Of a DNA stretch of 64,000 nt, positions 1 through 8,676 are shown in pieces. Origin of the DNA: Hymenobacter psychrotolerans DSM 18569 (GTDB taxonomy: Bacteria > Bacteroidota > Bacteroidia > Cytophagales > Hymenobacteraceae); assembly GCF_900142395.1 (NCBI RefSeq), contig NZ_FRAS01000015.1:62001-126000 (forward strand). Reading direction: 5' to 3'. The notes below the pieces were generated by a model. That model was given only the letters and a program-made list of their open reading frames with translations. It did not search any database and was not told where the DNA came from. Position 1 is the stretch's first letter, and every line of letters starts with the position of its first letter. The position numbers and the translations under genes were made by a program.

Positions 1-762
1 CTCGGTAGCCACGGTGCGCAACGCATTGCCCCGACTGTCGAGCAGCTCTACCAGCACGGGGCCGGCTTTCTTTACCTCATACTCCAGCTGGCTGGTAGTC
101 ACGGCCGGATTCGGGTAAACGGAGGTGCTGCCCAGGGCAGAAACAGGCTGGCTGGCGGGAGCATTGGGGTCCATGAGCAGAAACACCGGAGGATCGAAAA
201 GCCGGCCGGTAGAGGCAACGGGACGCAGGCGCCCGGCCATTCTTCCCACTTTCTCCTGCTGCTCGGGTGTCGCGTTTTTCAACGCCAGCGCCTTCATGTC
301 GGCGGCCCACTTCTCTTTCTGCGGCTGCAGCTCCTGCGAAAGGCGGGCTATGTCGCCGGTGTATTTCTGCGCCAGCTGGCCCACGTTCTGCATCAGGGCT
401 TTGTGGTCGGAGTGTAACTTCTGAAACTGCTGCTTCTGTGCTTCCGTCATTTCGGGGCGCGTGCCGGGCGCCTGCGTGCCGGCCGGTTTGATGCTCTGGC
501 GAAGTGCCTGGCTCTGCTGGCGTAGCTCCTGTAGCTGGGTGCGGTAAATGGCCAATTGGGCCCGGTCGGAGGTGCTGAGCTGAGGCTCTAGTTTCTGGCG
601 CTGCTGCCGCACTGCAGGCAGCACATTCTGCTCCCGGTAGGCTTTGAGTTCGGGGTTTGGGCGGCCGGGGCCGCGCCGGTTGCCTTTGGCCTGGCTGGCC
701 GGGGCAGCCGTGAGCAGTACGAGCAGTAGCAGCAGGAGGCGGGGCAGGAGCATTACTTTCAT
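1..762 (-). CDS. T9SS-sorted secreted protein, C-terminus cut by window edge
   Basis: The frame opens at an ATG at 762 and stays open to base 1, so 254 codons are visible. A second in-frame ATG lies three codons later. Residues 1-25 form a Leu-rich Sec signal peptide. Residues 30-190 are rich in Gln, Glu, Lys and Arg and look helical or coiled. From residue 215 the motif VYPNPA begins a typical T9SS type A C-terminal sorting domain (YPNP followed by beta-strand sequence), which implies export across the outer membrane by the Por system. I do not recognise the central region; it loosely resembles Spy/CpxP-like helical proteins. Signal peptide and sorting domain are clear; function is unknown. 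Confidence 0.8.
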   Translation of the reverse strand, partial: MKVMLLPRLLLLLLVLLTAAPASQAKGNRRGPGRPNPELKAYREQNVLPAVRQQRQKLEPQLSTSDRAQLAIYRTQLQELRQQSQALRQSIKPAGTQAPGTRPEMTEAQKQQFQKLHSDHKALMQNVGQLAQKYTGDIARLSQELQPQKEKWAADMKALALKNATPEQQEKVGRMAGRLRPVASTGRLFDPPVFLLMDPNAPASQPVSALGSTSVYPNPAVTTSQLEYEVKKAGPVLVELLDSRGNALRTVATE

Positions 763-839
763 CTGGCTGGGAAGGAATGAATTAGCAAAATATACTGCAT
801 AGATGGGCCGCCAGGCAACAGGTTTAACCGGAAAAGAAA

Positions 840-869
840 AACCGCCCCGGAAATTCTCCGGGGCGGTTT
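840..869 (-). terminator. Rho-independent terminator of the M16 operon
   Basis: A perfect 10-bp stem (ACCGCCCCGG with CCGGGGCGGT) around a 7-nt loop, followed on the minus strand by a T-rich run. It sits about 30 bp after the stop of the second M16 gene. Confidence 0.85.
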
Positions 870-899
870 CTTCAGGTAGCCTGCTATCGTAAACTCAGC

Positions 900-2459
900 T
901 TACTTAAACGTGTCTTTCGTATCCACGATTTTCACGTCCGTTACGTTCAGCTTGTAGTCGGCTACGGCTTTGTCCTCGGCCACTACATCGGCGGGCAGGC
1001 CGGCTTTCACCACGTTGGCGTAGCTCATCGGCGAAGGAGTATTGTTCTTCAGCACGTCGGCCAGGGGCTGGGCCTCGCTGTCGTCGGTCACGATGGTGAC
1101 GAACATGTTCTGCACCTGCCAGTGCTTGCGGATGGCGCGGTTTACGTCGTCTACGGTCAGCTTGGCCAGCTGGCCGTCCACTTCCTTCAGCCAGTCTTTG
1201 CGGCCGTAAAACTTCGAGTCGAGCAGGAAGCCGAGCTGTTTGGCGGGCGTAGTGCCGTAGAGCTTCACGTAGGAGCGCAGGAAGGTGCGGGTCAGCTCGA
1301 AATCCTCCTTGCTGAGGCCGTTTTTCACCACGTTGTCCATTTCGCGCACGGCCAGGCGCAGCGCAAACGGCGCGTGGCCCACTTTCAGGTCGCCCAGCTC
1401 GGTGGGATATTGTTTGCGCAGGCCCTCGGCAATCTGGACCGGGCGCAGCCACAGGCTGGCGTAGTTGGCGTGGCGCGGCACGCCGGGCACGGGCAGCATG
1501 TTCTGGCCGCCGCCTTCGTACCACTCCACATAGCTGTAGTCGCCGTAGTTCATGGAGCGGGTCGTCCGGATTTTGTCGTAGAGCTTGCCGTAGCTTTTGC
1601 GGTGCTCCCCCAGCCACGAGTTGGCCACCATCAGCGCCGCAAAGTCGTCGTTGGCGCGGGTAGTCCGGATGGGGAAGCCCGTGTAGACTGCCGAGCCCAG
1701 GGCATCGGGCTTGCTGATGATTTCGACCCGAATGCCTTTGGGCATGGCTACCGTAGGCACAGCAGGCTTCACCGAGCTTTTGGGCAGCTTTTTCAGGTCG
1801 GCTTCCAGCTGCTTGGCAAACGAAGCCGGGTAGTTGCCGGCCAGCCCGATGGTCAGGTTGTCCTGCCCAAAAGCAGCGGCGTAGTGCTTCTTCACGTCGG
1901 CCAGCGTCAGGCTCTTCACGCCGGCGGCGGTGCCGCGCGTCATGTGCTGAAACCGGGTGCCCCGGAACAGCTGGTCTTCCAGTGCAAACTTGCTGTAGTC
2001 CTCGTCCGACGAAGCCCGAATCACCTGCTCCACATAGTTGAGCTGGTTGGACTTAAGCCGGTCGAAGTCTTGCTGCGTGAAGCTGGGCGTGAGCATCAGC
2101 CCGCGCAGTACTGGGTAAAACTTATCGATAAAGTCGCGGTGAAACTCGAAGGTGAAGGTGGTCACTTCCTTGTCCGTGAAGGCATAGTAGCGGGTGGCCA
2201 TCGGGTACAGGAAGTCCTTCAGCTGGGCCGAGGTCATGTCTTTGGTGCCGCCTTCGGTTACGAGCTGGGAGGTCAGGAACGTGAGGCCTTCTTTGCCGGC
2301 GGGGTCGGCGGCGGAGCCGTTGCGGAACTGCAGTTTCACCACCACTTTGGCGGCATTGGGCTGGCGCAGCTCCACCAGCTCGGCGGCCTGCGCCGATAGT
2401 GCTCCGGCCGGGCCGAGCAGCGCGGCCGCCAGCAGGAAACGGGAAAAAGTATGGTTCAT
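900..2459 (-). CDS. M16 family peptidase-like protein without zinc site
   Basis: A 519-residue insulinase-fold (M16) protein with an N-terminal signal peptide ending near AQA, so it is probably periplasmic. Two M16-like halves can be followed, with an R/Y-rich segment around SMNYGDYSYVEW in the second half. No HxxEH zinc motif is visible, so it is probably the non-catalytic partner of the M16 peptidase encoded 24 bp upstream, as in known heterodimeric M16B enzymes. The ATG at 2459 directly precedes the signal peptide. Both genes form one operon ending at the hairpin near 855. Confidence 0.85.
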   Translation of the reverse strand: MNHTFSRFLLAAALLGPAGALSAQAAELVELRQPNAAKVVVKLQFRNGSAADPAGKEGLTFLTSQLVTEGGTKDMTSAQLKDFLYPMATRYYAFTDKEVTTFTFEFHRDFIDKFYPVLRGLMLTPSFTQQDFDRLKSNQLNYVEQVIRASSDEDYSKFALEDQLFRGTRFQHMTRGTAAGVKSLTLADVKKHYAAAFGQDNLTIGLAGNYPASFAKQLEADLKKLPKSSVKPAVPTVAMPKGIRVEIISKPDALGSAVYTGFPIRTTRANDDFAALMVANSWLGEHRKSYGKLYDKIRTTRSMNYGDYSYVEWYEGGGQNMLPVPGVPRHANYASLWLRPVQIAEGLRKQYPTELGDLKVGHAPFALRLAVREMDNVVKNGLSKEDFELTRTFLRSYVKLYGTTPAKQLGFLLDSKFYGRKDWLKEVDGQLAKLTVDDVNRAIRKHWQVQNMFVTIVTDDSEAQPLADVLKNNTPSPMSYANVVKAGLPADVVAEDKAVADYKLNVTDVKIVDTKDTFK

Positions 2460-2483
2460 GGGAAGAAAAATCAGAAGAGAGGA

Positions 2484-3884
2484 TTACTGCACGCCGCCCG
2501 TAGCGCCCGGCCCGATGGTGCCCACCGTGAGGCCGGCCGGCACAAAGTATTTTTTGGCTACAGTCTGAATATCAGCGGGCGTTACCTGGTCGTACAGCGC
2601 GTAGTAGCGGTTGAGGCTTTCCGGGTTGCCGGTCAGCCAGATAAACTCCGACAGCGAGTTGGCAATCTGGTCGGGCGAATCCAGGCTCATCAGGAAGCTG
2701 TATTTCAGCGCCGATTTGGTGTCGGCCAGCCGTTTGGCATCAATGGGCTTGGTTTTGAGGTCGTCCAGCGCCTTCGTAATCTGCTCCTTCACGTAGGGCA
2801 TGTCCTCGGCTTTCACCACCGAGGCGCGGATGGTGGTCAGGTAAGGGTCTCGGGTCATGTTGGGTGAACCACCCACGAAGCGCACTTTCTGCTCCTTCAC
2901 GACCAGCTGCTGGTACAGCGGCGAGTTTTCGGCGAACAGCATGGTCGTCAGCACGTCCAGCGCGGGCAGGTCCTTGCTCTGGTCGGAGAAGGCCGGGCCT
3001 TTGTAGCTCAGGCTGAGCAGGGGCGGGAAGTTGGGGTTCTGAATGTGCACGTAGCGCGGGGCCGTCTGGGCAGGCTCCGGCTGAATGGCGGGCGTGTAGC
3101 TGCCACGCTTCCAGGAAGCAAAGTATTTGTCGGCCAGCTTATTCACCTCCTCGGCCTTCACGTCGCCCACAACCAGCAGCGTGGTGTACTCGGGGCGGTA
3201 AAACCGGTCGAAGAACGTGAGCGAGTACTGGTATTGGTTGGGCATGTCCACGATGTCCTTGAAGAAGCCCATCGTGGTGTGCTCGTAGGTGTGCTTGTCG
3301 AAGGCAGCGTCGGCCACTTTCTCGTTGAGCTGGCTGTAGAGCGAGGCCGAGTTCTTGGTGTACTCGCCTTTCACGGCGCCGGCTTCGGCCTTGAACTCGT
3401 GCTCCGGATATTTCAGAAACTGAAACCGGTCGGCTTCTACCTCAAACATCTTTTCCAGCATGGTCGCGTTGCCGGTCATGTGGTACACGGTGCGGTCCAG
3501 GGAGGTGTTGGCGTTGGCCGAGGCCCCGATGCTTTTCAGCACGTTGTTGTATTTCTCCTTAGAGTACTTTTCGGTGCCCCGGAACATCACGTGCTCAAAG
3601 AAGTGGGCAAAACCGGTGTGGCCCGGCTCCACTTCGTCGCGCGAGCCGGCCCGTACTACCAGAAAGAACGAAGCCAGGCCCGGCGAGTCGAACGGCACCG
3701 TCACGACGTTCAGGCCGTTGGCCAGCTGCTTCTGCTGCATAGGGTAGGGGAAGGCGGGGGCCGGCGCGGCGGGCTGGGTGGCCGGGGCATCCGGGGCGGC
3801 GGGGCCGGCGGGGTTCTGCGCCTGCGCCAGCGGAGAGGCCAGCAGGCAGGTAGCCAGCAACAGGCGCTGCATTGCGTGTTTCAT
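2484..3884 (-). CDS. M16 family zinc peptidase (catalytic subunit)
   Basis: A secreted zinc metallopeptidase of the pitrilysin/insulinase family. The inverted zinc motif HFFEH is at residues 94-98, followed by the expected downstream Glu-containing helix (FEVEADRF). The start at 3884 was chosen over an open extension to 3965 because MKHAMQRLLLATCLLAS is a good signal peptide. A Pro/Ala-rich linker (about residues 24-47) separates it from the M16 domain. It lies 24 bp upstream of the inactive paralogue; the two probably form one peptide-degrading heterodimer in the periplasm. A TTACTTTG promoter-like box lies 7 bp upstream of the ATG. Confidence 0.9.
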   Translation of the reverse strand: MKHAMQRLLLATCLLASPLAQAQNPAGPAAPDAPATQPAAPAPAFPYPMQQKQLANGLNVVTVPFDSPGLASFFLVVRAGSRDEVEPGHTGFAHFFEHVMFRGTEKYSKEKYNNVLKSIGASANANTSLDRTVYHMTGNATMLEKMFEVEADRFQFLKYPEHEFKAEAGAVKGEYTKNSASLYSQLNEKVADAAFDKHTYEHTTMGFFKDIVDMPNQYQYSLTFFDRFYRPEYTTLLVVGDVKAEEVNKLADKYFASWKRGSYTPAIQPEPAQTAPRYVHIQNPNFPPLLSLSYKGPAFSDQSKDLPALDVLTTMLFAENSPLYQQLVVKEQKVRFVGGSPNMTRDPYLTTIRASVVKAEDMPYVKEQITKALDDLKTKPIDAKRLADTKSALKYSFLMSLDSPDQIANSLSEFIWLTGNPESLNRYYALYDQVTPADIQTVAKKYFVPAGLTVGTIGPGATGGVQ

Positions 3885-3891
3885 GGAAAAG

Positions 3892-3899
3892 CAAAGTAA
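3892..3899 (-). promoter_or_regulatory. Promoter -7-like box of the M16 operon
   Basis: Minus-strand TTACTTTG, one position away from the Bacteroidota TAnnTTTG element, 7 nt before the ATG at 3884. I see no convincing -33 box. Confidence 0.35.
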
Positions 3900-3963
3900 G
3901 TGACGAGCCAAAGGTGCAACTCTGCGCTGAAAGGTTGCGCCGCCTGTGCGTGCGCCACAACGC

Positions 3964-3999
3964 AAAAGCTCCTTTCCACCGAAGTGGAAAGGAGCTTTA
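3964..3999 (-). terminator. Terminator after the lipoprotein gene
   Basis: A perfect 15-bp stem (AAAGCTCCTTTCCAC with its complement) with a CGAA loop and a T run on the minus strand. It lies 24 bp after the stop of the gene at 4023. Confidence 0.85.
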
Positions 4000-4022
4000 T
4001 ATACTAGCGTAATGTCGTTGTT

Positions 4023-4667
4023 CTATTGGCCGCTGCCCGTTCCGTCAGGGGTGGTTTCCAGCGGACCGGCGGCCAGTAATTGCTGGCGCAGGGTGTCGGC
4101 GCTGGCTTCCAGCTGCGGCCGGATCTGGTCGAGGGCGAGGCGCAGGGCCTGCACGTCGGCGAGGCGGGGCGCATTGGCCTGCGAGTAGCCGTGGTACATC
4201 GCCACGCGCACCTTGGAGCGGCCCGTACCCACGTAGCTGCCAATTACTTCGCTGCGGGCGTTCAGAATCTGGACTTCCGCCTTCAGGCCGGTGCGGTAGT
4301 ACTCTACCGGCACGCCCAGCAGGCTGGGCACCATCATGGTCAGCAGCTGCACGCCCTGAAAAAACTTGCCGGTGCGCTTCACCTCCGCCTGCGTTACCAG
4401 CAGCTTGGCGTAGCCGAAACGGGCGCTGTCGGCGGGCTCAATCAGGTTCTGGCTTACTTCCTGCCGGAACACGCGCATCGGGTCTTCGGGCAGCGCGCCT
4501 TCCGTCTGCATCAGGGCTCCATTATCCACCTCAATTTCCAGCGGCGGCAGCTGGCTGCTCAGGCGCTGGCTGGGGGTCTGGAACATGATACGGTCAGCTG
4601 ATTTGCATCCTGCCAATAACGTGGACGCCAGCAGCAAAGAAAGCAAGGAGCGGTGCAGATTGTGCAT
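4023..4667 (-). CDS. Hypothetical lipoprotein
   Basis: A 214-residue protein with a short lipoprotein signal whose lipobox LAGC puts the lipidated Cys at residue 21. It is therefore predicted to be membrane-anchored in the periplasm. The mature part has no family I can name. It contains an internal stretch (QGVQLLTMMVPSLLG) that could be amphipathic or membrane-associated, and a predicted beta region after it. Monocistronic, with a candidate promoter at 4749-4780 and its own terminator. Confidence 0.75.
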   Translation of the reverse strand: MHNLHRSLLSLLLASTLLAGCKSADRIMFQTPSQRLSSQLPPLEIEVDNGALMQTEGALPEDPMRVFRQEVSQNLIEPADSARFGYAKLLVTQAEVKRTGKFFQGVQLLTMMVPSLLGVPVEYYRTGLKAEVQILNARSEVIGSYVGTGRSKVRVAMYHGYSQANAPRLADVQALRLALDQIRPQLEASADTLRQQLLAAGPLETTPDGTGSGQ

Positions 4668-4748
4668 AAGGTGGGTGGCCTGGTGGTAGATGCGCTAAGA
4701 ACCCCTAATGTAGAGGGGGAAGTTCACTGATAATTGCACTGCTAATAT

Positions 4749-4780
4749 AAATAATATCTGAAAATATACGATCTAACAAA
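4749..4780 (-). promoter_or_regulatory. Candidate promoter of the lipoprotein gene
   Basis: In an AT-rich spacer, minus-strand TTTG (4780-4777) is followed after 20 nt by TATTATTT (4756-4749). This resembles the TTTG-N19/20-TAnnTTTG arrangement, although the last base of the -7 box does not match. Confidence 0.35.
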
Positions 4781-4810
4781 TGTTCTTATTGCCCGAAACG
4801 CTTCGCCAGC

Positions 4811-4845
4811 AAAAAGCCTCCCTCCGGCAAGGGAGAGAGGCTTTG
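4811..4845 (-). terminator. Terminator after the symporter gene
   Basis: An inverted repeat AAAGCCTCCCTCC / GGGAGAGAGGCTTT with one mismatch and a T run on the minus strand, just after the symporter stop at 4871. Confidence 0.75.
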
Positions 4846-4870
4846 AGGAAGCGGGCAGCTGGCAGCCGGA

Positions 4871-6292
4871 TTAGTGCCCGTGCTGAGCCAGGGCGCTGTC
4901 GGCTTCGGCCAGGTCGTCTACCGGGTCGGGGGCCACGTAGTTGTCGATGAACTCGCCTTCCCAGCGGGCTACCACGGCCGTAGCCAGGCAGTTGCCGATA
5001 ACGTTGACGGCCGTACGGGCCATGTCCATCAGGGCATCAATACCCAGAATGATGAACACCGGCCAGGCGGGCAGGTTGAATGAGGCCACCGTGGCCAGCA
5101 GAATCACGAGGGAGGCGCGCGGCACACCGGCCACGCCTTTCGAGGTCAGCATCAGCGTGAACACCATAATCAGCTGCTGCCCCAGCGACAGATCGATGCC
5201 GGCGGCCTGCGCCACGAAAACAGCGGCCAACGACAGATACAGCGTGGTACCATCCAGGTTGAAGGAGTAGCCCGTCGGCATCACGAAGGCAACTATGCGG
5301 CGCGGTACGCCCAGGCCCTCCATGGCTTCCATGGCGCGCGGCAGAGCGGCTTCCGAGGAAGTGGTGGCAAAGGCAATGCTCACCGGCTCGGCAATGGCCT
5401 TGATGAAGCGCTTCACCGGAATACGGGCAATAAAGGCAATGGGCAGCAGAATCACCAGCAGGAACACAATCAGGGCCGCGTAGAGCGTGAGCAGCAGCTG
5501 AAACGCATTCAGCAGCGGCGCGAAGCCCATTTTGCCCACCGTGTAGGCCAGGGCCCCGCCTACGCCCAGCGGTGCAAAGAACATCACCACGTTGGTGAAC
5601 TTAAACATCACCTCCGACAGGCTTTCCGACCACTCCAGCATGGGGCGGCGGTGCTTCTGGTGCACCATGGCCAGCCCGATGGCGAAGATGATGGCAAACA
5701 CCACTACCTGCAGCACCTGGCCTTCGGCAATGGATTTGGCAATGTTTTCGGGGAATATGTGCAGGATAATGTCGGAGGTGCTCTGCTCTACAGTCTGCAG
5801 CTTTTCATCGGTGACGTCTATGCCCGTCTGGCTGATGCCCACGCCGGCTTTGGTGAGGTTGATGGCTGCCAGCCCGATGAACAGGGCAAACGTGGTGACG
5901 ATTTCGAAGTACACCAGCGCCTTCAGGCCCATTTTGCCTACCTGCTTCAGGTTGGCGTGGCCGGCAATGCCCACTACCAGCGTCCCGAATACGAGCGGCG
6001 CAATAATGGTCTTCACCAGCCGCAGGAAAGCGTCGCTCAGGACTTTAAGGTTGACGGCGAAAGCCGGGTAGTCGTTGCCGATTTCGGCCCCGACGAACAT
6101 GCTTACCACAATCCAGAAGGTGAGGGAGCGGCGCTGAACCGCATAGGCTACAAAAGCGGCCAGAAACAGCCAGCGGGCCGCCTGGGCCACCCCAGAACTA
6201 ATGCCGCCTATGCCATAAGCAGCCAAAACAGTGAGCAGCACGGCCACTACGGCCAGCAGCAAAACAACAGGAACGAGTCGCGAAAACTTCAT
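4871..6292 (-). CDS. Dicarboxylate/amino acid:cation symporter (DAACS)
   Basis: An inner-membrane secondary transporter of the SDF/GltP-DctA family, about 473 residues with many hydrophobic segments. Diagnostic sites are the Ser-rich hairpin ATTSSEAALP and the TM7-region motif FNLDGT. The family imports glutamate, aspartate or C4-dicarboxylates with Na+ or H+; the exact substrate cannot be read from sequence. The ATG at 6292 is preferred over an in-frame TTG four codons upstream. The C-terminal tail is acidic. Monocistronic, with a -7 box at 6327-6334 and a terminator. Confidence 0.9.
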   Translation of the reverse strand: MKFSRLVPVVLLLAVVAVLLTVLAAYGIGGISSGVAQAARWLFLAAFVAYAVQRRSLTFWIVVSMFVGAEIGNDYPAFAVNLKVLSDAFLRLVKTIIAPLVFGTLVVGIAGHANLKQVGKMGLKALVYFEIVTTFALFIGLAAINLTKAGVGISQTGIDVTDEKLQTVEQSTSDIILHIFPENIAKSIAEGQVLQVVVFAIIFAIGLAMVHQKHRRPMLEWSESLSEVMFKFTNVVMFFAPLGVGGALAYTVGKMGFAPLLNAFQLLLTLYAALIVFLLVILLPIAFIARIPVKRFIKAIAEPVSIAFATTSSEAALPRAMEAMEGLGVPRRIVAFVMPTGYSFNLDGTTLYLSLAAVFVAQAAGIDLSLGQQLIMVFTLMLTSKGVAGVPRASLVILLATVASFNLPAWPVFIILGIDALMDMARTAVNVIGNCLATAVVARWEGEFIDNYVAPDPVDDLAEADSALAQHGH

Positions 6293-6326
6293 GCGCGGCA
6301 GCAAGGGGAAAAAATGGGAATGTCAG

Positions 6327-6334
6327 CAAAGATA
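6327..6334 (-). promoter_or_regulatory. -7 promoter box of the symporter gene
   Basis: Minus-strand TATCTTTG matches TAnnTTTG exactly, 34 nt before the start codon. No clear -33 box. Confidence 0.5.
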
Positions 6335-6392
6335 GGTTTTTGGGTTTCGTTGTCCGTTTTTTGAATTCTCACCCCCTTCTTCGCCGCTCCGC

Positions 6393-7430
6393 ATGCCCCT
6401 CTGGTCCCTCGCCACGCTCGAACTTCCACTTCGTTTCACCTGGAAAATCTCCCGCAACGCCTCCACCACCAAAACCAATCTGCTGGTGCAGGTGCGCGGC
6501 GAAAAGCCCGGGGCAGTTGGTTTTGGCGAAGCGGCTCCCAACGTGCGCTACGGCGAAACGCCGGAAAGCCTGCGGGCCGGGTTTGAGCAGCTGCAGCAAG
6601 CCGGGCTGGGCCACATACGGCACGAAGAAGAGCTGCAGGAGCTGCTGGCCGTGCAGCAGCCGGCCCACGCTCTGCGGTTCGCGCTGGAGTCGGCGTGGGT
6701 GCACCTGCAGGCCGCGCAAGCCGGGCAGCCGGTATGGCAGTGGCTGGGCGCGCCGGCCCCGGCCGCCGCCGTACCTACCGCCTTCACGCTGCCTATTATG
6801 GAGCCTGGCGAGGTAGCCGGTTTTCTGCGCGAGCAGGATATGGCGCGCTTCTCGCTGCTCAAAATAAAAGTAAACCAGGAAGCCGGCTATGACCTGCTGC
6901 GCGAGGTAACGGGCATTTTGCCCGGCCGGCCGCTCCTTATTGATGGCAACGAGGCCTGGCAGGACCCCGACGAGCTGCTGCGGTTTGTGGAGCGCACGGC
7001 CGCGCTGCCCGGCCTGCAGGTGCGCCTGCTGGAGCAGCCGCTGCCCGCCGCTCATGCTGAGGCCTACCGCTACCTGCACCCGCGCACGCCCTGGCCGCTT
7101 TTCGCCGATGAATCCGTGACCGATGAGGCCGACTTCGGCGACATTGCGCGGCAGTTTCACGGCGTAAACATGAAGCTGATGAAAGCCGGCGGCTACCGCA
7201 ACGGCCTACGCATTCTGCGCGAAACCCAGGCCCACGGCCTGCAAACCATGCTGGGCTGCATGGTCGAAACGTCACTGGGCATCTGGTCGGCGCTGCAGGT
7301 AAGCGGGCTGGCCCAGATCTGCGACCTGGACGGCCTGCTCATCGTGCGCGACGAGCCGTTCGGGCTGGTGCACGAAAAAGCCGGCGAGCTGTATGCGGTG
7401 CCGGCTCCCGTGCTGAATTTTCCTGGCTAG
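6393..7430 (+). CDS. Enolase-superfamily dipeptide epimerase-like protein
   Basis: A mandelate racemase/muconate lactonizing enzyme-type protein of 345 residues with an N-terminal capping domain and a TIM barrel. Visible catalytic features are KIK at 157-159, metal ligands near D184 (LLIDGNEAW), E214 (LLEQPL) and D239 (FADES), a second Lys (KLMKAGG, about 261-264), and GCMVETS near the C-terminus. This set fits L-Ala-D/L-Glu-type dipeptide epimerases that act in murein peptide recycling; o-succinylbenzoate synthase is less likely. Its stop overlaps the convergent downstream gene by 3 nt. Confidence 0.8.
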   Translation: MPLWSLATLELPLRFTWKISRNASTTKTNLLVQVRGEKPGAVGFGEAAPNVRYGETPESLRAGFEQLQQAGLGHIRHEEELQELLAVQQPAHALRFALESAWVHLQAAQAGQPVWQWLGAPAPAAAVPTAFTLPIMEPGEVAGFLREQDMARFSLLKIKVNQEAGYDLLREVTGILPGRPLLIDGNEAWQDPDELLRFVERTAALPGLQVRLLEQPLPAAHAEAYRYLHPRTPWPLFADESVTDEADFGDIARQFHGVNMKLMKAGGYRNGLRILRETQAHGLQTMLGCMVETSLGIWSALQVSGLAQICDLDGLLIVRDEPFGLVHEKAGELYAVPAPVLNFPG

Positions 7431-8011
7431 CGGTTAATCTGAGCGTCCAGGGTCTTGATTTGCTGGTTGAGGCTCTCGATGGCCGCCTGGTTGGCAGGGT
7501 TGGGCGTCATCAGGCCGATTTTCTCGTTCAGGAGCTGGATTTTGCGGCTCAGCAGCGTCGTCAGGTCGTTGGCCTGCGAGTCGATGATGGTAGTTGTGGT
7601 GGACGTAGGCGTGGTACCCCGGTCTACATACTTATTAAACTTGGCATCGGCCGGCACCGAGTTGTCGCCGCGGGCGGCAGCGGCGCTGCCCGGCGTGGCA
7701 AACACCACGTCGCCCCCGATGGTGACATAGTCGCCTTCGCGTAGCGTGGTTTTCTTGCCGGTCGGAAATTCCACTATTCCGCTTTTATAGTTAACCTTTG
7801 TCCCGTTGGAAAGCACCACGTTTTTCGACAGCGAAACGGTACGGCCGTTTTGCCGCAGCACCACTTCGCCGTTCTGCATCAGATACTGGTCGGAGGCTGT
7901 GGCGGCAACACGGGTGGTTGGGCCTGGCTCGGTTTTGGTCTGGGCAGCGGCGCTGAGCGGGGCCGCTACGGCCAGCAGCAGCGCAAGCAGGGATATAGGG
8001 AGGTTTTTCAT
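7427..8011 (-). CDS. DUF6799-like secreted protein
   Basis: A 194-residue protein. The start at 8011 gives a clear signal peptide (MKNLPISLLALLLAVAAPLS, cleaved near AAAQ). Residues about 48-115 contain two short repeats of the type 'NGEVVLRQNGR...VVLSNGTKVNYKSGIVEFPTGKK...LREGDYVTI', which I associate from memory with DUF6799, common in Hymenobacter. The C-terminal 50 residues are predicted coiled coil. Function unknown, probably periplasmic. Its stop codon overlaps that of the convergent epimerase gene. Confidence 0.7.
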   Translation of the reverse strand: MKNLPISLLALLLAVAAPLSAAAQTKTEPGPTTRVAATASDQYLMQNGEVVLRQNGRTVSLSKNVVLSNGTKVNYKSGIVEFPTGKKTTLREGDYVTIGGDVVFATPGSAAAARGDNSVPADAKFNKYVDRGTTPTSTTTTIIDSQANDLTTLLSRKIQLLNEKIGLMTPNPANQAAIESLNQQIKTLDAQINR

Positions 8012-8115
8012 GGGATAACAGGAGAAAAAGGTGAGAGGCCCTCTTACGGACACCGAGGGTAAATGGCTGCCACCCAGCTTTTGGTGAGAAAGAAAAATAA
8101 AAGTGCGGAACTGTG

Positions 8116-8146
8116 TTTGGACATTAAATGTATGTACATATATTTG
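8116..8146 (+). promoter_or_regulatory. marR-yceI promoter with embedded palindromic operator
   Basis: A textbook Bacteroidota promoter: TTTG at 8116-8119, 19 nt, then TATATTTG at 8139-8146. Between and over these boxes, at 8126-8145, lies a near-perfect 20-bp palindrome with core TATGTACATA and one mismatched pair. Its position suggests a binding site for the MarR protein encoded just downstream, giving autorepression. Promoter and palindrome are seen; the repressor link is inference. Confidence 0.75.
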
Positions 8147-8168
8147 CAGCGCATTACCGCAGTAGCTT

Positions 8169-8627
8169 ATGCAGGTTATGAAAATCGAAGACGAAATCAA
8201 GCAGCCTACTTTCCGCGACGCTTATCAGAAGGCGTACATCAATCTGCTGTACACGGCCGGCTGGCTGGAGCAGCGGCAGGCGGCGGCTTTCAAGCCTTTC
8301 GGTGTCACATTGCCGCAGTTCAACATCCTGCGCATTCTGCGCGGCCAGCATCCCAAGCCGGCTACCGTCAACCTACTCATCGAGCGGATGCTGGATAAAA
8401 CCAGCAATGCTTCCCGCATCGTCGATAAGCTGGAGAGCAAGGCGCTGGTGACGCGTAAAGTGTGCCCCAGCAACCGCCGGGCCGTGGACATCCGCATTAC
8501 GGATGCCGGCCTGGAATTGCTTAGCCAGATGGATGTGGCCATGGCGCAGAACCCTACCGGCTTGCAGCATCTCTCCGAAGAAGAAGCGGCGCAGCTCAGC
8601 GTCCTGCTCGATAAAATCCGTGGCTGA
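8169..8627 (+). CDS. MarR family transcriptional regulator
   Basis: A winged-helix dimeric regulator of 152 residues. The helix-turn-helix lies around residues 50-90 (LPQFNILRILRG ... TVNLLIERMLDKTSNASRIVDKL), followed by the wing (KVCPSNRRAVDIRIT) and a C-terminal dimerisation helix. A second ATG three codons in (8178) is an equally plausible start. It is followed after 49 bp by a YceI gene, a pairing often seen in Bacteroidota. The palindrome in its promoter points to autoregulation. Confidence 0.9.
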   Translation: MQVMKIEDEIKQPTFRDAYQKAYINLLYTAGWLEQRQAAAFKPFGVTLPQFNILRILRGQHPKPATVNLLIERMLDKTSNASRIVDKLESKALVTRKVCPSNRRAVDIRITDAGLELLSQMDVAMAQNPTGLQHLSEEEAAQLSVLLDKIRG

Positions 8628-8676
8628 CGGTTTTCAGCTTCTCAACCGCACTTACTCACTCCACATTTCACATACC

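Noticed and set aside
904..1617. Long minus- and plus-strand frames overlapping the M16, S9, dnaK, argH and carB genes
   Set aside because: They are shadows of GC-rich codon third positions in real genes; composition (Arg/Ala/Gly-rich) and lack of domains are typical of artefacts.
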